Assembly: GCF_014174375.1 (NCBI RefSeq)
Contig: NZ_JABEQE010000009.1
Coordinates: 1 to 64,000, forward strand
Direction of reading: 5' to 3'
Length of the DNA: 64,000 nt
From: Gluconacetobacter asukensis
GTDB taxonomy: Bacteria; Pseudomonadota; Alphaproteobacteria; Acetobacterales; Acetobacteraceae
In this document: piece after piece, positions 26,580 to 34,793 of the stretch
Position numbering within the stretch: the first letter of the stretch is position 1
Layout of the letters: each line of letters starts with the position of its first letter
The notes under the pieces: generated by a model
Database searches by the model: none
Told to the model about the DNA's origin: nothing
What the model saw: the letters and a program-made list of their open reading frames with translations, nothing else
Program-made: the position numbers and the translations under genes

Positions 26580-29500
26580 ATGGACCAGTTGACCCAGGAT
26601 CACGGATCGCGGGATGCCGGCCAGGAGTTCGTGGCCGAGTGGCATGAGAATGCGCAGGCGATTGCCGGGCTGTACGACGCCACGCAGGAGCGCGACGCCT
26701 GCGGCGTGGGCCTGATCGCGTCGCTGGACGGACGCAAGCGGCGCGAGGTGGTCAATGCCGGTATCGCCGCCCTGAAGGCCCTGTGGCATCGCGGCGCGGT
26801 CGATGCCGACGGCAAGACCGGGGACGGCGCGGGGATTCATCTGGAAATTCCGCAGGATTTCTTTGCCGAGGCGATCCATAGCGGTGGCGAAGGCTGCGTG
26901 GACACGCAGATTGCCGTCGGCATGGTTTTCCTGCCCAAGACGGACCTGGCGGCGCAGGAACGCTGCCGCCAGATCATCGAGACGGAGATCCTGGCCTTCG
27001 GGTACGGCATCTATGGCTGGCGTCAGGTGCCGATCGACACGTCGTGCATCGGTGAGAAGGCCAATGCCACCCGGCCCGAGATCGAGCAGATCATGATCCG
27101 CAACCTGCCGGGGCGGAACGAGGAAGAATTCGAGCGCGACCTGTATGTGATCCGCCGCCGGATCGAGAAGAGTGCCCAGGCCAACTCGCTGGACCTGTAT
27201 ATCTGCTCGATGTCGTGCCGGTCGGTGATCTACAAGGGCATGTTCCTGGCCGAGAACCTGACGGATTTCTATCCCGACCTGCTGGACCCGCGCTTCATCA
27301 GCCGCTTTGCGATCTATCACCAGCGCTATTCGACCAACACCTTCCCGACCTGGAAGCTGGCGCAGCCTTTCCGCCGGCTGGCGCATAACGGCGAGATCAA
27401 CACGATCTCGGGCAACGTCAACTGGATGAAGAGCCACGAGACGCGCCTGGCCGATCCGGGACTGGACCCGGTGATGGAGGATCTGAAGCCGGTGGTGCAG
27501 GCCGCGGGGTCCGACACCGCGATGCTGGACAATGTGTTCGAGCTGCTGACCTTTGCCGGGCGCGATGCGCCGATGGTCAAGGCGCTGATGGTACCGGCCA
27601 GTGTCGGCGGCAATTCGGGCATGCCGCAGAAGCACCAGGATCTGTACGCCTATTGCAATGCGGTGATGGAGCCGTGGGACGGGCCGGCGGCGCTGTGCGC
27701 CACCGATGGGCGCTGGGTGGTGGCCGGGCTGGACCGCAGCGGGTTGCGCCCCCTGCGTTATACCGTGACGGCGGACGGGCTGCTGATCGTGGGCTCGGAA
27801 ACCGGCATGGTGAAGGTGCCGGAGACCGACATCGTGCGGCGCGGGCGGCTCGGGCCGGGGCAGATGATCGGCCTCGACCTTCAGGAAGCGAAGCTCTACG
27901 GCCATGAGGCGCTGCTGGACCTGCTGGCCGGGCGCCGGGATTTCGGCGCCTGGGTGAAGAACATCCAGAAGATCGGCTCGGTGGTGCGGGCCGACGTGCA
28001 GGAGCCGGTGCTGTACGGCCGGGATGAGCTGCGCCGCCGGCAGCTGGCGGTCGGTACGACCCTGGAGGAGCTGGAGACCATCCTGCATCCGATGGTCGAG
28101 ACCGCAGCCGAGGCCATCGGCTCGATGGGTGACGATGCGCCGCTGGCGGTGCTGTCCTCGCGCTATCGGGGGCTGGCGCATTATTTCCGGCAGGCGTTCA
28201 GCCAGGTGACCAACCCGCCGATCGACAGTCTGCGCGAGACGCGGGTGATGAGCCTGCTGACCCGCTTGGGCAATCTGGGCAACATCCTGGAGGAAACCGA
28301 GGTCCAGTGCGACCTGCTGCAACTGCCCAGCCCGGTGCTGACGACCGGCGAGTTCGAGGCGTTGCGCAGTTTCTGCGGCGACAGCGGCTTCGTGATCGAC
28401 TGCACCTTCCCGGCGGCGGAAGGCGAGGCGGGGCTGCGCGAGGCGATCGCGCGCATTCGCCGTGAGGCCGAGGACCGGGTGCGCGAGGGCTGCACCCATC
28501 TGTTCCTGACCGATCAGGGGCAGTCGGCCGACCGGGCCTATATCCCGATGATCCTGGCCACGGCGGCGGTGCATACGCATCTGGTCCGCCAGTCGCTGCG
28601 GACCTTTACCTCGCTGAACGTGCGGTCGGCCGAGGCGCTGGACGTGCATGCCATTGCGGTGACGATCGGGGTCGGGGCGACCAGCATCAACCCGTATCTG
28701 GCGCAGGAAAGCATTGCCGACCGGCTGCGGCGCGGCCTGTTCGGCGATATCTCGCTGCGCGAGGCGGTGGAGCGCTATCGCAAGGCGGTGGACAAGGGGC
28801 TGCTGAAGGTGATGTCCAAGATGGGCATCTCGATCGTGTCGGCCTATCGCGGCGGGTATAATTTCGAGGCGATCGGGCTGTCGCGGGCGCTGACGGCGGA
28901 ATTCTTCCCCGGCATGCCCTCGCGCATCTCGGGCATCGGCCTGTCGGGCATCGCGACCAACGTGATGAGCTTCCATCGGACCGCGTGGGACCAGGCGGTG
29001 ATCGCGCTGCCGGTGGGTGGGCAGTACAAGATGCGTCGTCATGGCGAGGTCCATGCCTTCGACGGCAACCTGATCCATATGCTGCAGACGGCGGTGGCGA
29101 CCGACAGTTTCACGATCTATCGCCGCTATGCCGATGCGGTGCGGCGCCAGCCGCCGGTGGCGCTGCGCGACCTGCTGGATTTCCGGGGTGGGCGGACGCC
29201 GATCCCCGTCGAAGCGGTCGAAAGCATCACGCAGTTGCGCAAGCGGCTGATCGCGCCGGGGATCTCGCTGGGGGCGCTGAGCCCCGAGGCGCATGAGACC
29301 CTGTCGATCGCCATGAACCGGATCGGCGCGAAGTCGGATTCGGGCGAGGGGGGCGAGGACCCGTCGCGTGCCAAGCCGCGCCCGAATGGGGACAATGCGT
29401 CTTCGGCCATCAAGCAGATCGCCTCGGGCCGTTTTGGCGTGACGGCGCAATATCTGAATGATTGCCGCGAGATCGAGATCAAGATGGCGCAGGGCGCCAA

Positions 29501-31127
29501 GCCCGGCGAGGGTGGGCAGTTGCCGGGCTTCAAGGTGACGGGGCTGATCGCGAAGCTGCGTCATGCGACGCCGGGCGTGACGCTGATTTCGCCGCCGCCG
29601 CATCATGACATCTATTCGATCGAGGACCTGGCGCAGCTTATCTACGACCTGAAGCAGATCAATCCGGAAGCCACGGTGACGGTGAAGCTGGTTGCGCGGT
29701 CGGGCATCGGTACCATCGCCGCCGGCGTGGCTAAGGCCAAGGCCGATGCGATCCTGATTTCCGGCCATAGTGGCGGCACCGGCGCCAGCCCGCAGAGTTC
29801 GGTCAAATATGCCGGCCTGCCGTGGGAGCTGGGGCTGGCGGAAGCGCATCAGGTGCTGATGCTGAACCGGCTGCGCCACCGGGTGAAGCTGCGCACCGAT
29901 GGCGGGCTGAAGACCGGGCGCGACGTGGTGATCGCGGCGATGCTGGGGGCCGAGGAATTCGGCATCGGTACCGCCAGCCTGGTCGCCATGGGCTGCATCA
30001 TGGTGCGGCAGTGCCATTCCAACACCTGCCCGGTCGGGGTCTGCACCCAGGACGAGGCCCTGCGCGCCAAGTTCGAGGGTTCGCCGGAGAAGGTGATCAA
30101 TCTGTTCTCGTTCATCGCCGAGGATGTGCGCAACATTCTGGCGTCACTCGGATTCTCGTCGCTGAACGAGATTATCGGGCGGACCGACCTGCTGAAGCAG
30201 GTGTCGCGCGGTGCCGATTATCTGGACGATCTGGACCTCAATTCGCTTCTGGCACAGGCCGATCCGGGGCCGCATGCCCGCTACTGCACCCGGGAAGGGC
30301 GCAATGAGGTGCCCGAGACGCTGGATGCGCAGATGATCGCCGATGCGCGGCCGCTGTTCGACCATGGCGAGAAGATGCAACTGCACTATAACGTGCAGAA
30401 CACGCATCGGGCGATCGGCACGCGCATTTCCTCGCTGATCGTGCGGCAGTTCGGCATGACCAAGCTGGCGCCGGGGCATCTGACGGTGCGCCTGCGCGGC
30501 TCGGCCGGCCAGTCGCTGGGGGCGTTTGCGGTCCAGGGGCTGAAGCTGGAAGTGCTGGGCGACGCCAACGATTATGTCGGCAAGGGCCTGTCGGGGGCGA
30601 CCATCGTGGTGCGGCAGTCGCCGTCGTCGAACCTGGTGTCGAACGAGAACGCGATCATCGGCAACACCGTGCTGTATGGCGCGACGGCGGGGGCGCTCTA
30701 TGCCGCCGGCCAGGCGGGCGAGCGCTTTGCGGTGCGCAATTCCGGCGCCACGGCGGTGGTCGAGGGCTGCGGGTCGAACGGTTGCGAATACATGACCGGT
30801 GGCACCGTGGTGATCCTGGGTGAGGCGGGCGACAATTTCGGCGCCGGTTTTACCGGGGGCATGGCCTTTGTCTATGACGAGAACGGCACGTTCGAGCAGC
30901 GGATCAACCCCGATACATTGCTGTGGAACCGGGTGATCGACCCGAAATGGGAGGGTGTGCTGCGCGGGCTGGTGGAGACCCATGCGCGGGAGACGCACAG
31001 CCGCTTTGCCGCGCTTCTGCTGCACAAATGGGAGAATATCCTGCCGCGCTTCTGGCAGTTGGTGCCGCGCGAATATGCAAAGGTGATCGGCTACACCGCC
31101 GCGACCGAGGCCGCGCGCAGCGCCTGA
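26580..31127 (+). CDS. gltB: Glutamate synthase (NADPH) large subunit
   Basis: 1515-aa GltB. It carries a 40-residue propeptide ending just before the Ntn-amidotransferase cysteine (Cys41 in RDACGVGLIASLDG), a central domain, the FMN synthase domain (~820-1220, with SGHSGGTGASPQSSVKYAG and DGGLKTGRDV), the 3Fe-4S cysteines in CIMVRQCHSNTCPVGVC, and the C-terminal beta-helix with repeated glycines. It makes two glutamates from glutamine and 2-oxoglutarate, central to ammonia assimilation. The ATG 26580 was chosen over an in-frame start 96 bases upstream. Confidence 0.97.
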   Translation: MDQLTQDHGSRDAGQEFVAEWHENAQAIAGLYDATQERDACGVGLIASLDGRKRREVVNAGIAALKALWHRGAVDADGKTGDGAGIHLEIPQDFFAEAIHSGGEGCVDTQIAVGMVFLPKTDLAAQERCRQIIETEILAFGYGIYGWRQVPIDTSCIGEKANATRPEIEQIMIRNLPGRNEEEFERDLYVIRRRIEKSAQANSLDLYICSMSCRSVIYKGMFLAENLTDFYPDLLDPRFISRFAIYHQRYSTNTFPTWKLAQPFRRLAHNGEINTISGNVNWMKSHETRLADPGLDPVMEDLKPVVQAAGSDTAMLDNVFELLTFAGRDAPMVKALMVPASVGGNSGMPQKHQDLYAYCNAVMEPWDGPAALCATDGRWVVAGLDRSGLRPLRYTVTADGLLIVGSETGMVKVPETDIVRRGRLGPGQMIGLDLQEAKLYGHEALLDLLAGRRDFGAWVKNIQKIGSVVRADVQEPVLYGRDELRRRQLAVGTTLEELETILHPMVETAAEAIGSMGDDAPLAVLSSRYRGLAHYFRQAFSQVTNPPIDSLRETRVMSLLTRLGNLGNILEETEVQCDLLQLPSPVLTTGEFEALRSFCGDSGFVIDCTFPAAEGEAGLREAIARIRREAEDRVREGCTHLFLTDQGQSADRAYIPMILATAAVHTHLVRQSLRTFTSLNVRSAEALDVHAIAVTIGVGATSINPYLAQESIADRLRRGLFGDISLREAVERYRKAVDKGLLKVMSKMGISIVSAYRGGYNFEAIGLSRALTAEFFPGMPSRISGIGLSGIATNVMSFHRTAWDQAVIALPVGGQYKMRRHGEVHAFDGNLIHMLQTAVATDSFTIYRRYADAVRRQPPVALRDLLDFRGGRTPIPVEAVESITQLRKRLIAPGISLGALSPEAHETLSIAMNRIGAKSDSGEGGEDPSRAKPRPNGDNASSAIKQIASGRFGVTAQYLNDCREIEIKMAQGAKPGEGGQLPGFKVTGLIAKLRHATPGVTLISPPPHHDIYSIEDLAQLIYDLKQINPEATVTVKLVARSGIGTIAAGVAKAKADAILISGHSGGTGASPQSSVKYAGLPWELGLAEAHQVLMLNRLRHRVKLRTDGGLKTGRDVVIAAMLGAEEFGIGTASLVAMGCIMVRQCHSNTCPVGVCTQDEALRAKFEGSPEKVINLFSFIAEDVRNILASLGFSSLNEIIGRTDLLKQVSRGADYLDDLDLNSLLAQADPGPHARYCTREGRNEVPETLDAQMIADARPLFDHGEKMQLHYNVQNTHRAIGTRISSLIVRQFGMTKLAPGHLTVRLRGSAGQSLGAFAVQGLKLEVLGDANDYVGKGLSGATIVVRQSPSSNLVSNENAIIGNTVLYGATAGALYAAGQAGERFAVRNSGATAVVEGCGSNGCEYMTGGTVVILGEAGDNFGAGFTGGMAFVYDENGTFEQRINPDTLLWNRVIDPKWEGVLRGLVETHARETHSRFAALLLHKWENILPRFWQLVPREYAKVIGYTAATEAARSA

Positions 31128-31150
31128 AGACGCGTCTTCCATCCTGCCTG

Positions 31151-31187
31151 CGCCGCCGCGATGGCCCTGTGGGGTCGCGCGGCGGCG
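31151..31187 (+). terminator. GC-rich hairpin after gltB
   Basis: CGCCGCCGCGA (31151-31161) pairs with TCGCGCGGCGGCG (31175-31187) apart from a 2-base bulge, 24 bases past gltB. No T-run follows. Confidence 0.4.
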
Positions 31188-31263
31188 CGTTCCGCATTAG
31201 ATATCAGGGCAGGATCGGCCCTCCGTACGATTGTGCCGGGGGCGTTGAAGGAGTGGCGCGCCG

Positions 31264-33102
31264 ATGCCGAAGCTGAATCTTGCCTCTGGCCCGATGGATC
31301 ACAGCCCCTTGCGGGCCGCCGATGGGGGCGCGCCGGTGGGCGCGGTCGGGGAGCTGCCGCGCTGGGACCTGCGGGACCTGTATGAAAGCCCCGAATCGGA
31401 TGCGCTGCGCACCGATCTGGAGCAGGCCGAATCCGACGCCGCCGCCTTTGCCGCCGCCTGGAAGGGGCGGTTGGCCGGGGCTGCGCCCGGCGAGCTGGCC
31501 GAGGCGATCGGGGAATATCAGCGGATCGACGAGGTGCTGGGCCGGGCGGCGTCCTACGCGCAATTGCTGTTTGCCGGCGATTCGTCGGATGCCGGGATCG
31601 GGCGGTTCTCGCAGTCGATCAACGAGCGGCTGACGGATATTTCCAGCCATCTGCTGTTCTTTACCCTGGAGCTGAACCGGATCGGGGAGGAGGAGCTTTC
31701 CGCCCGTCTGGCTGACCCGGCGCTGGCGGTGTGGATGCCGTTCCTGCGTGACCTGCGGGTCTTCCGGCCGCATCAGTTGAGTGACGAGATCGAGCAGGTC
31801 CTGCACGAGAAATCGGTGACCGGGGCCTCGGCCTGGAGCCGTCTGTTCGACGAGACGATGGCCGGGCTGCGCATTCCGCTGGATGGGCGGGACCTGACGG
31901 TGGGGGAGGCGCTGAACCGCCTGTCGGACCAGGACCGTGCGGTGCGCGAGCGGGCGGCGAAGGCGATCGGCAGCGTGTTTGGCGGCAATATCAAGCTGTT
32001 CTCGCTGATCACCAACACGCTGGCCAAGGACAAGGCGATTACCGACTCGCTGCGGCATTATCCGCGCCCGGGGTCCTACCGCAATCGCAGCAACATGGTG
32101 GAGGACGAGGTCGTCGACGCGCTGGTGCAGGCGGTGACGGAGGATTATCCGCGCCTGTCGCATCGCTATTACGCGATGAAGGCGCGCTGGCTGGGGCTGG
32201 AGAAGCTGGAACATTGGGACCGCAATGCCCCGCTGCCGGCGGCGGACGAGCGGGTCATTCCGTGGGACGAGGCGACGCGGCAGGTGCTGGCGGCCTATGA
32301 AGGGTTCGACCCGCGCATGGGCGCGGTGGCGCGGCGGTTCTTCGACAATCCGTGGATCGATGCGCCCCCGGTGCCGGGCAAGGCGTCAGGCGCGTTCGCG
32401 CACCCCACCGTACCGTCGGTCCACCCGTATCTGCTGCTGAATTATCATGGTCGCACCCGTGATGTGATGACGCTGGCGCATGAGCTGGGCCACGGGGTGC
32501 ACCAGGTGCTGGCGGCGCCGCATGGTTATCTGATGTCGGGCACGCCGCTGACTCTGGCCGAGACGGCCAGCGTGTTCGGCGAGATGCTGACCTTCCGCGC
32601 GCTGCTGGATGCCGAGACCGATCCGGCGCGGCGGCGGCTGATGCTGGCCGCCAAGGTCGAGGACATGCTGAACACGGTCGTGCGCCAGATCGCGTTCTAC
32701 CGGTTCGAGACGCTGGTGCATGACGAGCGGAAATCGGGCGAATTGCTGCCCGAGCGGATCGGCGCCATCTGGCGGCAGGTGCAGACGGAAAGCCTGGGGC
32801 CGGCCTTCAACTTTACGCCGGATTATGACGTGTACTGGACCTATGTCCCGCATTTCATCCATTCTCCGTTCTATGTCTATGCGTATGCATTCGGGGATTG
32901 CCTGGTGAATGCGCTGTATGGCGTGTTCACCTCTGGCCATGCGGGGTTCCAGGACAAATATCTGGACATGCTGCGGGCGGGCGGCACGATGCGGCACCGC
33001 GAATTGCTGGCGCCGTTTGGGCTGGACGCGGCCGATCCGGGTTTCTGGCGCAAGGGGCTGGACGTGATCGCCGGATTTATTGACGAACTGGAGCGTGCCT
33101 GA
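31264..33102 (+). CDS. pepF: M3 family oligoendopeptidase (PepF type)
   Basis: 612-aa zinc metallopeptidase. HEXXH is in TLAHELGHGVH (His406, Glu407, His410), and the third ligand is the glutamate in LAETASVFGEM about 28 residues later. The N-terminal ~200 residues form the helical PepF/M3 lid (WDLRDLY is the family's opening motif). It degrades cytosolic oligopeptides. GGAG is 11 bases before ATG 31264. Its stop overlaps the reading region of the next gene's ribosome site, so the two are co-transcribed. Confidence 0.93.
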   Translation: MPKLNLASGPMDHSPLRAADGGAPVGAVGELPRWDLRDLYESPESDALRTDLEQAESDAAAFAAAWKGRLAGAAPGELAEAIGEYQRIDEVLGRAASYAQLLFAGDSSDAGIGRFSQSINERLTDISSHLLFFTLELNRIGEEELSARLADPALAVWMPFLRDLRVFRPHQLSDEIEQVLHEKSVTGASAWSRLFDETMAGLRIPLDGRDLTVGEALNRLSDQDRAVRERAAKAIGSVFGGNIKLFSLITNTLAKDKAITDSLRHYPRPGSYRNRSNMVEDEVVDALVQAVTEDYPRLSHRYYAMKARWLGLEKLEHWDRNAPLPAADERVIPWDEATRQVLAAYEGFDPRMGAVARRFFDNPWIDAPPVPGKASGAFAHPTVPSVHPYLLLNYHGRTRDVMTLAHELGHGVHQVLAAPHGYLMSGTPLTLAETASVFGEMLTFRALLDAETDPARRRLMLAAKVEDMLNTVVRQIAFYRFETLVHDERKSGELLPERIGAIWRQVQTESLGPAFNFTPDYDVYWTYVPHFIHSPFYVYAYAFGDCLVNALYGVFTSGHAGFQDKYLDMLRAGGTMRHRELLAPFGLDAADPGFWRKGLDVIAGFIDELERA

Positions 33103-33103
33103 C

Positions 33104-34462
33104 GTGGCGGACGAACGGGATCTCGACAATACCGGCATGTTCGGCGAACTGCGCCGGATGGTGCGGACGTCGGGCGCGGTCGGCGGCATCGCCGCGCGCA
33201 TTGCAGGCCACAAGATGGGGCTGCGTACTGATCACGCCACCCATGCCGGTGACCTGAAATCGGTGCTGGGCGGCCTGAAGGGGCCGCTGATGAAGGGCGC
33301 GCAGCTTCTCTCCACCATTCCCGGCGCGCTGCCGGACGAATATGCGGCGGAACTGGCGCAGCTTCAGGCCAATGCGCCGCCGATGGGGTGGAGCTTCGTG
33401 CGCCGACGCATGAGCACCGAACTGGGGCGCGACTGGGAGCGGCGCTTCCGCTCGTTCGAGCATGAGGCCGCTGCGGCCGCCAGCCTGGGGCAGGTGCATC
33501 GGGCGGTGCTGCCGGACGGGCGCCGGGTGGCGTGCAAGCTGCAATATCCGGACATGCAGGCGACGGTGGATTCCGACCTGCGGCAGTTCCGCATGGCGGT
33601 GGGGCTCTATTACCGCATCGACAGCACGATCAAGCAGGATGACGTGCTGGTGGAGCTGACGGCCCGCCTGCAGGAGGAGTTGGACTATCTGCGCGAGGCG
33701 GCGAACCTGCGACTGTACAACCTGATGCTGGCTGAGTGCCCGGATGTCAGCGTGCCGATGCCGGTCGAGGATCTGACGACGCGGCGGCTGCTGGTGATGG
33801 ACTGGCTGGATGGCAGGGGTGTGCAGTCGGTGCTGGATACCGACCCGGCGCAGGAGCAACGCGATTCCATGGCGCGCGCGCTGTTCCATGCCTGGTACGT
33901 GCCGCTCTATCGCAACGGCGTGATCCATGGCGACCCGCATATGGGCAATTTCACGGTGCGGTCGGATTATGGGCTGAACCTGCTGGATCTTGGCGCGATC
34001 CGCATCTTCCCGGCCCGTTTCGTGCAGGGGATCATCGACCTGTATCGCGCGTTGGAGACCAATGACGAGGATCTGGCCTATCATGCCTATCAGGCCTGGG
34101 GCTTTGTGAATATGTCGCGCGAGACCATGCGCGTGCTGAACGAGTGGGCGCGCTTTGTCTACGAACCGCTGATGCAGGACCGCGTGCGCGCGATCCAGGA
34201 GAATGACGACCCGCAATATGGCCGGGCGGTGGCCGAGCGGGTGTATGCCGGCCTGAAACAGACTGGGGGTGTGCGGCCGCCGCGTGAGTTCGTGCTGGTG
34301 GATCGCTCCGCGATCGGTCTGGGCAGCGTGTTCCTGCGGCTGGGGGCGAAGCTGAACTGGTATCGGCTGTTCCAGGAGCTGATTGCCGATTTCGATGCGG
34401 CGAAACTGGCGGCGCGGCAGGAAGAGGTCCTGCGGCAGGCGCGGGTTCCTCCCACGGCCTGA
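33104..34462 (+). CDS. ABC1/UbiB (AarF/COQ8) atypical kinase-like protein
   Basis: 452-aa member of the UbiB family. The alanine-rich nucleotide loop AAAAASLGQVH, catalytic HGDPHMGNF and metal-binding LLDLGAI are present. The N-terminal KxGQ motif, which normally plugs the active site, reads MKGAQLLST: lysine and glutamine kept, glycine replaced by alanine. There is no C-terminal membrane anchor, so this is not the main UbiB of ubiquinone synthesis. GTG 33104 immediately follows the pepF stop and has GGAG ten bases upstream. Confidence 0.88.
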   Translation: MADERDLDNTGMFGELRRMVRTSGAVGGIAARIAGHKMGLRTDHATHAGDLKSVLGGLKGPLMKGAQLLSTIPGALPDEYAAELAQLQANAPPMGWSFVRRRMSTELGRDWERRFRSFEHEAAAAASLGQVHRAVLPDGRRVACKLQYPDMQATVDSDLRQFRMAVGLYYRIDSTIKQDDVLVELTARLQEELDYLREAANLRLYNLMLAECPDVSVPMPVEDLTTRRLLVMDWLDGRGVQSVLDTDPAQEQRDSMARALFHAWYVPLYRNGVIHGDPHMGNFTVRSDYGLNLLDLGAIRIFPARFVQGIIDLYRALETNDEDLAYHAYQAWGFVNMSRETMRVLNEWARFVYEPLMQDRVRAIQENDDPQYGRAVAERVYAGLKQTGGVRPPREFVLVDRSAIGLGSVFLRLGAKLNWYRLFQELIADFDAAKLAARQEEVLRQARVPPTA

Positions 34463-34793
34463 GACGCTTTTTCAACATATCTTAACCCTGCTCGATCGAA
34501 CATGGCCAAGCCTTCCCTAGGGAGGGCGTGGCCGGCTGTGCCTGGTTTCGCGTCATGCGCGATCGCGGACAATCGGGCAGAGACCTGTTTCCCGAAGCGG
34601 TTTGTTTCTCAAAACCATGCGATATCGTGCTATCGTGAAAGCCTCGACGGTCCCGAAAGGGGAGCGGAAAGCGGGATAGGGCGAACCGATCGGGAAGATG
34701 CCATGTCCGCCTGCCTCGTTCCGATGGTCGTGGCAGCGAAGCGTGTCCGGCCGGGTGCAATCGGTCCTCTTGATCCTTCTGTTCGAGGTTTGA
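34463..34793. other. 331-bp noncoding interval before the rpf locus
   Basis: No credible gene on either strand. It contains a long imperfect palindrome at 34504-34533 (GGCCA...TGGCC outer arms, TCCC/GGGA inner arms, 13 pairs plus one wobble and one mismatch) that could terminate the ABC1 gene, and a purine-rich stretch around 34655-34700 with repeated GGGA/GCGGAAAGCGGGA. The promoter of the receiver-GGDEF-EAL gene should lie here, but I see no convincing boxes. Confidence 0.6.

Noticed and set aside
26088-30017. 1309-codon open frame antisense to gltB/gltD
   Set aside because: Same GC-driven artefact; composition is Arg/His/Gln-rich with no domain, and gltB is certain.
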